A DNA stretch of 64,000 nt from Glycine soja (Eukaryota > Streptophyta > Magnoliopsida > Fabales > Fabaceae). A model generated the notes under the pieces. The model saw nothing but the letters and a program-made list of their open reading frames with translations, made no database searches and was not told the DNA's origin. Positions 1 through 11,800 of this stretch are shown one piece after another (the stretch's first letter is position 1; each line of letters begins with the position of its first letter). The DNA is taken from assembly GCF_004193775.1 (NCBI RefSeq), contig NC_041016.1:34127640-34191639 (forward strand). Reading direction: 5' to 3'. The position numbers and the translations under genes are program-made.

Positions 1-188
1 GTTCTTCTCCTTTGCCACAAGGAGATCCTGACTTACCTCTTATTCCACCAGCAACAGCATCATCTGTTTCTTCAGATGGATCTTTCAATATTGAGGCTAG
101 TACTGCTGAGGTATCTTTACCTGCCACTGCTTCTGTACCTCATGTCAATACTTCTCAAAATGCTCTTGTTAGACCTGATAATGTGCAC

Positions 189-425
189 ACTATAAATATT
201 GTTAGACCTGATTTTACTCTTCACTTTAACCAATGGTCCTCCAATCTGAAGGAAGGATTCTGTAATTAGGGTGTGGGTGGATTCTTGTAACACATTTTTG
301 TGTCTCCAGCTCTTTCCCAGTCTATATTCTGGAAAAGCAGGATTCACATCTATTCCTATGTACTTTCAGTACCACTGGTACTAGTCTATAAATATAATAT
401 ATTTTTGCTGAGCAAAAAAATAAAA
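189..425 (+). mobile_element. 5'-truncated LINE (L1-type) 3' end, copy 1
   Basis: Contains the LINE ORF2 tail (FNQWSSNLKEGF) and a 3' UTR ending ...ctggtactag...gagcaaaaaaataaaa. It is flanked by the 11-bp direct repeat ataatgtgcac at 178-188 and 426-436, read as a target-site duplication. It interrupts the copia linker reading frame. Confidence 0.85.
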
Positions 426-462
426 ATAATGTGCACTCTATGTGCACAAGAGCTAAAGCTGG

Positions 463-842
463 AAAATCTGGTGGATAGCAGCTACAACATCAATATGGAA
501 TCTTAGAAATGACATTATCTTCAACAATAAGCCTTTTGTCATCTCTAAATTGGTGGATAATACAATTTTCCTCTCTTGGTCCTGGATGAGGGGGTGGGAA
601 AAGGATTTTCATGTTGCTTTTCACCAATGGTCCTCAGCTATGGCAGTAGCTTTTAAGTAATGTTTGTCTTGTTGGGATGGGTTGTTTGGTTTTTGTTGGG
701 TTGGTAGCTTCTGTTTATTGCGGTTTGTTTCAGGAGGCTCTACCTCCTGTGGTCTGTTATAGTACCTCTGGTACTTTGTATCTTCTATCTTTAAACTAAT
801 ATATTATATTTTTGGCCGTTCAAAAAAAAAAAAAAAAAAAAA
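463..842 (+). mobile_element. 5'-truncated LINE (L1-type) 3' end, copy 2
   Basis: A 380-bp insert starting in the ORF2 tail (WNLRNDIIFNNKPF, SWSWMRGWEKDF, FHQWSSAM), followed by a 3' UTR and an A-run of about 22 (821-842). It is flanked by an exact 17-bp duplication, acaagagctaaagctgg, at 446-462 and 843-859. The copia frame (ARAKAG...IVKP) resumes after it. Confidence 0.92.
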
Positions 843-1046
843 ACAAGAGCTAAAGCTGGTATTGTCAAGCCTTGACTCCATCCTACTCTTCTTCTAGCTC
901 ATTCTGAGCCTAAGTCAACAAAAACTGCTCTTTCCAATCCTACTTGGTTTGCAGCGATGAAGACTGGGTATGATGCTTCGATGAAAAATGGTACATGAAC
1001 TCTTACTGATCTGCCTCCATCTAGGGCTCCAATTGGCTGTAAATGG

Positions 1047-1841
1047 GTGTTTAAGGTGAAGGAAAATCCTGATGGCACTATGAACAAGTACAAAGCAAGA
1101 CTTGTAGCAAAGGGTTTTCATCAGAAACTTGGTTATGATTACAATGAGACTTTTTCTCCTGTAATCAAACCAGTAACTGTTAGAATTCTTTTGTCTCTTG
1201 CCATTACTCACAAGTGGAGTCTTCAACAGTTAGATGTCTACAATGCTTTTTCAAATGGCATTCTTGAAGAGGATATTTACATGACTCAACCTCCTAGTTT
1301 TGAAAACAGCAACAAGCAACTTGTGTGTAAGCTGCACAAAGCCATCTATGGCTTAAAACAAGCTCCTGGAGCTTGGTTTGGCAAACGTAAGACTACCCTT
1401 CTTCAATACAATTTCAGGTCAAGCAAATGTGATCCTTCTTTATTCATCTACACTGAATCCAGCACTGTGATTTATATGTTGGTATATGTTGATGACATTA
1501 TTGTCACATGCAACAGTCATAGTTTCATTAAATCCTTGGTTACTAAGCTTAATTCTGAGTTTTCTATAAAGGATTTAGGTAATTTGGATTATTTTCTGGG
1601 TATTGAAGTAAGACCTCAGCCTAATGGTGAGTCCAAGTATATAAGAGATCTGTTGACTAAAACCAAGATGGATAAAGCTAATCTGATCTCCTCTCCAGTG
1701 GTTGGTGGCTGTAAGTTAACCAAGTTTGTGTATGAGTCCTTTTCTGATCCCATCCTGTACAAATCTGTTGTGGCTGTGGGTCTGATCCAGATGACACAAG
1801 ATCCACTTCAGGAGCAGCAGTTTTCTTTGGCTCAAATCTAG
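1047..1841 (+). pseudogene. copia reverse transcriptase, broken (element 1)
   Basis: Recognisable copia RT: YKARLVAKGFHQ, QLDVYNAFSNGILEEDIYMT (the catalytic V-D-A-F is substituted to V-Y-N-A-F), YGLKQAPGAWF and the active-site YVDDIIVT. Homology starts earlier, at about 880 (KTALSNPTWFAAMK), but a stop precedes the Met used here. About eight residues are missing near 1630 relative to element 2. After 1760 a deletion of roughly 250 bp joins RT to the RNase H region in another frame, so the ORF ends at 1841 in shifted sequence. Confidence 0.88.
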
Positions 1842-2237
1842 GGTATTGGGGGTCTAAATAAAAAGCAATCTGTGGTTGCTAGGTCCAGCACAGAAACTGA
1901 TTATCGTAGTCTAGCTTTGGCTACAACAGAGGCCATATGGATAAAGTCTCTCTTGTCTTAGCTTCATATACCTCATGCAACTCCTATCATTTTTTGTGAT
2001 AGTATGAGCACTGTTGCTCTTGGCCATAATCCTGTGATGCATTCTGACACCAAACATATGGAGCTTGATTTATTTTTTGTCAGGGAGAAAGTCATTGCCA
2101 AGCATCTTCAAGTTGTTTATGTTCCAGCAGTTGATCAAAGAGCAGAGATTCTAACAAAGGCCCTCACTCCTTCTAATTTTACTAAATATAGGTCCAAGCT
2201 CAGAGTTGTTGAAAAGCATTCTGCCAACTCCTCATGA
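1842..2237 (+). pseudogene. copia RNase H remnant (element 1)
   Basis: Contains [20 protein letters not shown] (ARSS-E motif), the CDSMSTVALGHNPVMHSDTK segment and the conserved tail VREKVIAKHLQVVYVPAVDQ...ILTKALTP. An in-frame stop lies near 1960. The last open piece, 2004-2237, ends at the usual position just before the polypurine tract. Confidence 0.85.
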
Positions 2238-2249
2238 GCTTGCGGGGGG

Positions 2250-2502
2250 TATAGGAGTATGCTTACTCAGTGTAGTAGTTTTCTTTTTTAACTGATCTGT
2301 AAAGGCTTAACTACTGTTGGTAGTTAGTCTATAGTTTGTTAGTTATCTATTAGGACAGCTGTCACTAACTATTTCAGTTTAGTTAACAGTCACAGTTGTG
2401 TAACTTTCTATATAAACTGAGGTGTAACCATCTTCTTGGGTTGAATGCAATCAAAAGTTTCACCTCACTTTAGATTTCTGAAATTCTCTTAAGACTCTTT
2501 TG
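2250..2502 (+). repeat. 3' LTR of copia element 1
   Basis: Starts tataggagta directly after the purine tract. It contains a promoter-like ctatataaac (about 2409-2418) and ends near cttaagactctttt by comparison with the 256-bp LTR at 43959-44214. The right boundary is good to a few bases. Confidence 0.75.
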
Positions 2503-2730
2503 TTAGTATTTAGTATTTTGTTCATTATATTAGTATATAGTCTGGTATAGTTGAGACAATTTACAGCTTATATTTCTGTTTGTGAAGTTTTTGATTTTGA
2601 TATGGTTGCTAGTGCATGCTAAATCTTGTTTCAGTTGGCAAGTATTGTCTCTTAAGTTTTGGTGTTTTTTTCATGACTGCTTGCCATACTTTGATTCTGT
2701 GATTAATGTGAAGTTCATTGTCTACTGCAG
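2503..2730 (+). other. SPK1 intron sequence, no feature
   Basis: AT-rich sequence between the copia LTR and the first visible SPK1 exon; a pyrimidine-rich stretch leads to the acceptor at 2730. No coding signal. Confidence 0.7.
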
Positions 2731-2861
2731 GTATCATTATATCTTGACAAGTTCTCTGGTGTATGTCAATCTGTACTTCATGAATGCAAACTTACCTTTT
2801 TACAAATAATATGTGATCACGATCTTTTTGTGGAAATGCCTGGAAGGGACCCTTCAGATAG
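2731..2861 (+). CDS. SPK1: SPK1 exon 1 of window
   Basis: Opens after a ctactgcag acceptor in phase 0 (VSLYLDKFSGVC...) and ends two bases into an Arg codon before gtactt. It encodes partial-protein residues 1-44 of the helical scaffold upstream of DHR2. The intron before it is at least 2.7 kb, extends out of the window and appears to hold the copia/LINE block at 1-2502. Confidence 0.93.
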
Positions 2862-5800
2862 GTACTTCATTGTGTTTTTATCTTCGGCACAGATATTAAC
2901 TTACAAATATTGTAATGTATGCAGTTCGATTTTTTAATAAGTTTTAAACTACTCCTGTGCATTATATAATCAATATTGTTTACTGATGATAAGTACTCAA
3001 TATTGTTTACTGATGATAACTGTTTTAGTTTACCTATGATAACCTATCTGATTGGACATGGTTTTCTTTTAATGACATGACACTATGTTATACATTATTG
3101 AAGTAGAAGGTGCTAATAAACAAAACTAATTGGAACAAATGGAATAACCTCGGTTATGATTTATGACTTGCGATATTTAATGTATCGGTGTAAGTGTGCC
3201 AGAGGAAACTCTGTAATTGTATATTATCAGTCAATCCCACATGTTTTTGACTGTATTCTATTGGTATAGGAACTACCTTTCTTCTGTACTAATACAAGAA
3301 CTCTTTGTAACTTGGGATCATGAAGATTTGTCTCTAAGAGCAAAGGTGAGTTTAGTTAGAATAGAGTAATGTTAATTTTCTTCTGCCTGATCAAAGTTTT
3401 ATCATTTCTGATTGATAGTGTTTAAATTTGTTATTAACATTCTTGTCTATCCATTGTAGGCAGCAAGAATTTTGGTAGTGCTCTTGTGCAAACATGAGTT
3501 TGATGTGAGATACCAGAAGCCTGAAGATAAATTGTATATTGCTCAGCTATATTTCCCACTTGTTGGACAGGTGTATAGAATTATTTTAATTTTCTGACAT
3601 TATTTCAGTTGGAATTTTTCTGTGTGGAGTTTTGTGTTTCCATGTTTGATCACTTTTCATGTGGATTTCTGTCTAATACTTGGGAAATCCGCCCTTGAGT
3701 TATTAGGCTCCATCCATTTTGAATAATATGATTGGTATACTAAACTACCGGCCCTAGTCCCTTTACTTTCTTTTGATTTTTGTTCCAACAAGTATCTATG
3801 TTGTGAAGATATTTTTGGAGAGAAGAAACTTGATTGTAGACTTGCCAACAATACTTGTCTCATGTGATAGTAGTGAAGATTTGGTTGTATTTTTTATTAG
3901 GGATGTGTGGAACTGAAGCAAAATTGTGACTAGTGGGAGCTATATGATGTTTGGCACAGTTCGGAGAATTGGAGTAAACTGCAAAATAATATTTACCCAT
4001 TTTTCCTGAAAAACAATATTTTTCACTAAATTGAAATGTAGATGTTGGCTTGTGCCCACCTATTGGTACTAATGCAAAGGTATAGGTGAATTGAATTAGA
4101 AGAGTTAATATTTGTTGTAATATCACATGGAAAATGGACGTGATCTTGAGTTTATCATGTCATCATTTTTAAACTATTCCTTGATGTCCAATTTCCATAA
4201 TGTATGTTGTTGGTCTTTTCAGATATTAGATGAAATGCCTGTTTTCTACAACCTTAATTCTGTTGAAAAGCGGGAAGTTTCAATAGTAATTTTGCAAATA
4301 GTTCGAAACCTTGATGATGCATCACTTGTCAAGGCATGGCAGCAAAGCATTGCCCGGACTAGATTGTTTTTCAAGCTCATGGAGGAATGCTTGCTTCTTT
4401 TTGAGGTTACACTTTATGCTTTAACTTGTCAGTTATCATTCTTCCAAATCATGTGATTTATGGTGTTGAATTAATAGAAATTTTGATGTTGCTGATCACT
4501 TGTGCTAATTTGGACAGCGAAGCTTTATTTTTGCCTTTAATCTTGTTTTGTCAATTGTCATAGTTGGTTTGTTAACTCTGACTTGTTTTACAGCACAAAA
4601 AACCTGCTGATGGCATGTTACTTGGCTCCAGTTCTCGCAACCCAGTAGGGGAGGCACCTGCTTCCCCTAAGTACTCTGACAGACTTTCTCCTGCAATCAA
4701 CAATTATCTGTCTGAGGCCTCAAGGCAGGAAGTCAGAGTGAGCCAACTTCTGCAGAGCTAATTAGCTATTACTAGTCAAGTGTTCTAATATATTTTTCTG
4801 CTGTTTGATATCTTGTTACTGCTTGATTTGCTTAAGTACTGGATGTAGGTGACTGCATTTTGTGCATCTCACGCCTTATGATTTTGTTGCAGCCTCAGGG
4901 AACACCAGATAATGGTTATTTATGGCAGAGAGTAAATTCCCAGTTAAGCTCCCCTAGCCAGCCATATTCCTTGAGAGAAGCTCTAGCTCAAGCACAGTCT
5001 TCTAGGATTGGAGCTTCTGCTCAAGCACTTCGAGAATCTTTACATCCACTTTTGAGGCAGAAATTGGTACACTTTTCCTTCTTTAGTTAAAATATAATTT
5101 GTTTATGGGTCATGCTGTAAACTGCCATTGTTACTTTATTTTATTGGTCAAGGCTTCCCATGCTGTTGTGCACAATTTTCAAATTAATCTTCAGCTGCAA
5201 TGACACCTGACCTGCGCTTGGATATATTTACTGTTCCTTTGGAAGGAATTTCCACCTGCTTGTTTTTGTGTTTCTTTTTTGGTTACTTTTGGTAACTGCA
5301 CTCTCCACTTTCTTATGATATGGACGTGCATATGATGTAGGAACTTTGGGAGGAAAATTTGAGTGCCTTTATCAGTCTTCAGGCTTTGGAGGTGACTGAG
5401 AAATTCTCCATGATGGCAGCATCCCATAGCATTGCCACTGATTATGGAAAACTTGATTGCATAACTGCTGTGTTCATGAGCTTTTTATCCAGAAATCAGC
5501 CGTTAACTTTTTGGAAAGCATTTTTTCCTGTATTTAACAGTGTGTTTGATTTACATGGGGCAACTTTGATGGCAAGGGAAAATGATCGTTTTCTAAAGCA
5601 AGTCACTTTCCATCTCCTTCGGCTTGCAGTTTTCCAAAATGAAAACATCAGGCAAAGGGCAGTTGTCGGGCTTCAAATACTTGTGAGGGTATGTTTCCAT
5701 TTATTTAAATTTTAGAAGTTGTTACTTTGGTTGGTTTCATATCATATTAATCAAATTCTTGTTTTTGGTTCTCCAATTTGTGCAGAGTTCATTTCATTAC

Positions 5801-8800
5801 TTTATGCAGACAGCAAGATTGAGAGTCATGTTGATTATCACATTATCAGAGCTAATGTCTGATGTGCAAGTGACTCAGATGAGATCTGATGGAAGCTTAG
5901 AAGAAAGTGGTGAAGCACGGAGACTTAGGAAGTCTGTAGATGAAATGAAGGATGAAACTAAAAATGCTTACTTGTTGAAGGAGTGTGGTTTACCTGAGAA
6001 TGCTCTTGTGACTGTACCAGAAAAAATGACAGAAAATAGATGGTCCTGGTCTGAGGTGAAATATCTCTCTGACAGCCTTCTTTTGGCCCTTGATGGCAGC
6101 TTGGAGCATGCACTATTGGTGAGTTTAATTATTTATGCATCATTATAGGCTTTAATTGCAGTGAGATTAATTATACAGTCATTTCTATATACTCTGGAAT
6201 AACCAATTTGGACTATGCTTTATGCTATATATGCTGGGCCTAGATTCACTATTACAAATACTGAGTCCGCTCTTTCGACTTTCTCTGATATTTATGGTAT
6301 AATGTTTTCATTTGTAATGCAAGAAGATTAATATATAGGTTCGTTTTTCTTGTACTAAATGTCAATTTATCCTCTCGTGGAAATTTTTAAAGAACGGTAT
6401 CAACAATATTAAAAGGATCCTAATTCTTGTTTTGTTAAATGTGCAAACTTGTTTTTTTATATAAACAAATGAAATGTTAGAGATGTTGTAGAAATAGAAA
6501 GCCATTATTATGCCTCTTTGGGGGCTGCCTTAGGGTGGTGGTTTAGATGGGGAAAATAGTGTATTTAAGTGGGGCAACCCTCACTTTACAAGTTGCTTTC
6601 TGTGGGGTTGAGTTAGGCCCTTAGTCCAAATTCTAAGACTTATAATATAAACACATAAATATGTTTGTTTAAGCTAGTGAAAGTAACTTATGGTCTTCAT
6701 ATGATCATTTTAGTATATTGTCATTATTCCCTAATGTTAGCATAATCTGGAGTTACATGTCCCTCTGCCTCCTTTTTTCAACATTTTTTTTTCTCTTGCT
6801 CAAGATGGAAGTGGAAGAAGTTGTCCATTCTGGTTGTCTAGTTTGGGCCTAACTCAACCCTAAAGCTAGCTCATAGGGTGAGGGTTTTCCCCCACTTATA
6901 TATTTTATTTTTGTCTTATCTCTAGTCAATGTGGAACTTGGATTTTTCCCAATAGAATGCTTATCTGTTCATGGCTTAGCTCCTGATCACTACTTGTTTA
7001 TTGAGCTTCAGTTTAAATAAGTTTAATCTCTGTTTCAGGCCCCCATGATGACTATGGATAGATATGCTGCTGCTGAAAGCTTCTATAAACTGGCCATGGC
7101 ATTTGCCCCAGTCCCTGATCTTCACATAATGTGGTTGCTTCATCTATGTGATGCACATCAGGAAATGCAGTCATGGGCAGAAGCTGCTCAGTGTGCTGTT
7201 GCTGTTGCTGGTGTTGTAATGCAGGTAAAGACACAATTTGTTTATATACATGTTGTGCAACCTAATAATTTCTCTGATACATAAATTATTGTGATGGGCA
7301 TTTTTCAGATAAATTATTAATGCCAAGGTGATCTATAAATATTGATTTTTTTTTTTTATCTTAATCATGATATAGACCAGTGTAGTTGTTATGATTTTAA
7401 ATGATTGCTTCTTGGATATTGTTTTTTTTGTTGTGTAAAATGTTACCAGACCAATTATGCTTTGAATCATCATGCTTATTTTTATAATCTAAAGACAAAT
7501 TCAGTGGCAATGTGCTGGGAAAAGTGCACACCTCTTCATTACACACAATGATGAGAGAAGACACCGTAAAATTAAAAAGGCAACACCATATAGAAAAAGA
7601 TCACAAATTTATTTAACGTGGTTCTGCCCCTCATACTGACACACGCAACACAATTTTATTTAACGTAGTTTGGGTCCTCATCCCTACTACATCCAAACAC
7701 AAATTTGTTTAACATGTTTCAGGCCCTTATCACTAGTAGATGTAGAATCTCCAATGCAATGCCCTTGAACAAATGTTAACTTTATTTATAGATAGTTAGT
7801 GAAGCATATAAAGGAACACTTAGTTATAAATAAGCAAAGTGCTCCTTTGGCTCAAATGTAGAGTACTCCTCTAGGGCAGAGTGCTCCTTCAACTCAAATA
7901 TGAGAAATTTTTGTGTTTTGGAATACAGGGAAAGAATAAAGAAAAAAGAGAATTTGTATAATATTGTATACTATGATATTTCTTTTTTTTGGTAATATAA
8001 GGGGCTTAACAACCTGAAGCAACAAAATTACAAATGAACCAAACTCGGAGTTACAACTCCTGAAGCATCTGCTAAAAGGAAACTACTCAAAAAAGTAGGT
8101 GGATGCGGAACCATCATAAAGTCCTCCCTCATACTACAAGCTTAGTTGGCTAATGCATCAGCACAACTATTTGCTTCTCTATAAATATGCCTAACATGAA
8201 CCTGCCTAGAACTATTTATTATATTATGACGAATTGCTTGGGTTTGCCTTTTCTTGTTGGGTTAGCTTGGGTTTTTTCTTTTTGGAGGGCAGCACCATAG
8301 GTGCCTTGTATTATCTTTCATCCAGTACCCCTGGTACTGTTTAGTTTATTTTATAATATATATTTTCTGCCTTCCAAAAAAAAAATTATGACGAATTGCT
8401 GGAAGAAGGCTCCATCCAGAAGCACATCCATCTGCTGAGCCAGCTATATTTCTCACCACTGCATAAGAATCTACATGCAATTCCCCAGCTTACATGCCTC
8501 TTTGTTTAGCTATCAACAGCCCGACACAGACCACCATAATTCAGCTATTAATGGGGAAGCTCTACCAATCTAGTTAGCAAAATACCAGCAGTAAATCTAC
8601 CATTTGCATCTCTTATAAGCCCTCCACAGCTTGCATTGTTTTCTGCATCCTGAACAGATCTGTCAGCTTGCATTGTTTCATGCACGTGTTTATTTATCAA
8701 GTCCAGATTGGGTGGCAGGCATCTGCCCAAATTGCTGTCCAAGTATCAGTAGGGAAATTCCCCACAAGAGTGACCAGATTTAGATGAATCCATTCCTGCA

Positions 8801-11800
8801 GGGTTGTGGTAAAGAAAGTGGCTCTAAAATTAGAATGAACCAAATGACACCAAACCTGGCTTGCTAAAGGGAGTTCCCTCATGACATGGAGGATGCTTTC
8901 CTCTATTTTTTTTTATCAGCAAAGCTAAATTAGTATATATATGTAAGTACCAGGGGTTTGGGTTACTAAGATTACAAATTTTTGTAGTTCAGCAGACATA
9001 TGGTTTCCTAATACGAGCTTGAACAGTCAAATTAGCTAACCATTAAGTTGCTTCCATTGTAAGCTATAGGCTACCCAGGTCCTATGTATGCTTCCCTCCC
9101 CTGATTACAAAATCCTTCTCTTAGATTACTCGACCATTGATTAAAATGCATTACAAAACCTTTTTCCATATTCCTAAATCATGACCAACACAAGAAGATT
9201 GTATCATCCATCAGTTTGCTACCATTAAAGCTATCATTTGAGAAAACTATCCGATTCCTGTGCTGCCAAATAGTCCAGGTTAATGCTATCCACCAACACT
9301 TCCATCTGTGAGCCCTTAGTCCAGCATATCCCCCATGAGCATGTTGGAGGAAATGATGTCTCGGGTTTTGCGGGAAAGCACCTGAAATGTTTACCCAAGA
9401 CAAAGATTTCCATCATATAGGGAGGGTTTTACTGCAGTTGAAGAATAGATGAGCTGCATCCTCCTCATTGTTTCTGCAAAATGGACAAAGTAGATCATTG
9501 ATTTCTACATTCCTCCTTCGCAAGTTTAATTTTGTTGGAAATCTATCTCTAATTAATCTCCAAGCGAAGAAGGATGTTTTGGTTTGGATCTTTAAATTCC
9601 ATAAGTCCTCAAAAACTCCATCCTGATTCTCGTCTATTGATTCCCCCATCAGCAGATTATATGCACTCCACACTGAATATTGACCACTTGGATCAGCTTT
9701 CCACATCCAGTTGTCTCGTCGATCTTGATGGATTGAATTGTTTTCTATATCCCCCAAGAATCTAGCAGCCATGTCAATTTCATTGTCAAACATAGATCTC
9801 CTCCATATATAGTTCCACTCCCAGCCTGCAGCTGTGTGACTTCCCATGTGCTGAATGAGCTGTTTTTGCTGGCAGGAAATGTGGTATAGCCTAGGGTATT
9901 TTAGAATTAGTGGATTGCCATCATCATTCCATTTATCCACCCAAAAACTGACCTTATCTCTGCACCCCGCCCTCCAGGCTATTCCCTTTTGAAAGAAATT
10001 AACCTCCTGCGATGACTGGAACAGTGACTTTAAGTCCTGCCACCACAAAGATTCATTGCTGCCTCTTCTTTTGTCATCCATACTCCTCCAACTGCCGTAT
10101 CTTGAATCCAATACTCGAGCCCAAAGTTTGCCTTGGTGGTGAAATAGATTCCATCCCCTTTTTCCAAGCAAAGCTAAATTGAAGCTCTTGATGTCCCTGA
10201 TTCCTAATCCCCCTTTTTCCTTTGGGAGGCACATTGTATCCCACTTGACCCACACAGTCTTCTTTTGCTCAAATCATCCTCCCCATAGGAATCGGCGTTG
10301 TATACTCACCAGCTTATCCACAACTCTGTTAGGAACCTTGAAAAATGAAAAGAAATAAATAGGAATGGATACTGACTTTATAAGAGTCACTCTACCCTCA
10401 AATGAAATGCGTCTTTGTTTCCATTTTGCTAGCTTTCTCTCACACTTCTTGATGATAGGATCCCACAACTCACAACGCCTTGGGTTTGCCCCTATTGGGA
10501 TACCCAAGTATGTGAACGGTATGGACAACAATCTGTAGTTCAAGTATTTTGCAGCAACCTTCTTCCATTGTTCCGACTTCCCGATTGGCCCAAAACTGCT
10601 CTTTGTGAAATTAATTTTAAGCCCTGATACGAGTTCAAAGCTCCTCAGAATGACTTTGATTGCCTCAACATTTTCCATTGATGCCTCACCGAAAAATATT
10701 GTATCATCAACATATTGTAGAATGCTGATTTTCACATTGTTTCTTCCTACTAAGAATTCTTTGAATATGTTCTTCTCCACTGCTTCTCTCATCAATCCGT
10801 TTAGGCATTCAGCAACAATATTAAACAAGAGGGGTGCTAGTGGGTCCCAACCTTTGCAACATGGATATTAGAAAATCCCACGAAGCTGAATCATATGCCT
10901 TTTCGTAGTCGACTTGGAACACCAGACATGGCTTTTGGCACCTTATTGCTTCCTCAACTGCTTCATTTGTGATAAGCACGCTGTGCAGCAAGTGCCCTTA
11001 TGAGGGCAGTCTGTCTTTCGTCTATAATTGCTGGCAGCACCACTTAGAAGTACACAGATTTGTGTTACATACATCTGTTATGCTTCAATTGCCAAATGAA
11101 AGCTCTTACTCTCTCTATAGCTTTAATGTTCCAAATTCTTTTCGAATCAGCATCTTCCACCAAGATGTGGAAATTCTGAATTCGACAGTAAGCACTAGAA
11201 ACACTAAAATTTCCTAACCGATCACCAGGCCACAAACACATATCCTCTCCCGCATCTTGCCTAGGAGGAAGAATAGCTGTAATTTGGTGAATTCTGTCCA
11301 TGGGAAACAACTGCTGAAGAAACTGTAAATCCCAATTTCCACCTGCATCAACTAGATCTTTTACTGTTATGTTGGTATTGAATGGAGTTCTGTGAAGATA
11401 TTCCACCAACCTCAAATCCCGATCCTCCCATTTATCATGCCAAACATCAACTGAGTTGCCATTGCCAACTGTCCAAAACTCCCCATTAACAATGTTAGGC
11501 CAGATTTCCACCAGAGCTTTCCATAGGCTAGAATCTGCAGATGTGACAGCTAATGAATCTTGGCTGAAGCCATGTCTAGCATATTTCCCTCTGATAACAT
11601 ACACCACATGGTATAATGATTATGGGCCTGTTTGTTTAAAATTGAAAGTGTTTATGAAAAAGTGATTTTCTAAGAAGAAAATAATATTTGCTTCTTAAAA
11701 AAGCAGAAAATTGTTTTTTTAGATAGTTTAAACAAACACATCAGAAAATAGAAAGTTGCTTATTTTATTAAAAAAACACTTTTTTTAACAAAAAAGTTTA

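Larger units (their letters stand above)
1..2502 (+). mobile_element. Ty1/copia retrotransposon, 3' part (element 1)
   Basis: The window opens inside the Pro/Ser-rich linker upstream of reverse transcriptase. Order seen: linker (1-188), two LINE inserts (189-425 and 463-842), RT (about 860-1780), RNase H (about 1765-2237), polypurine tract (2241-2249, tgcgggggg) and 3' LTR (2250-2502). The 5' LTR, gag and integrase are out of view. It belongs to the same family as the minus-strand element at 36753-44214: they share the LTR start TATAGGAGTAT, RT and RNase H. It probably sits in the upstream SPK1 intron. It is dead: inserted, internally deleted and with in-frame stops. Confidence 0.9.
8904..11050 (-). 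mobile_element. LINE B, minus strand, nested in another LINE
   Basis: 3' end marked by a T-run (8906-8914) and the family's ccaggggtttgg 3' UTR. Domains from 11031 downward: RT start (PAIIDERQTALI, VDYEKAYDSASW), a deletion near 10850, RT core with YVDD, zinc-finger region and tail. Same family as the fragments at 189, 463 and 8239 and the full copy at 12990-20615. The 5' boundary near 11031-11060 is not exact, and I found no target duplication. Confidence 0.78.

Noticed and set aside
2970..3022. Direct repeat of caatattgtttactgatgat in the intron
   Set aside because: A local duplication of about 30 bp in AT-rich intron with no element ends; not worth a feature.
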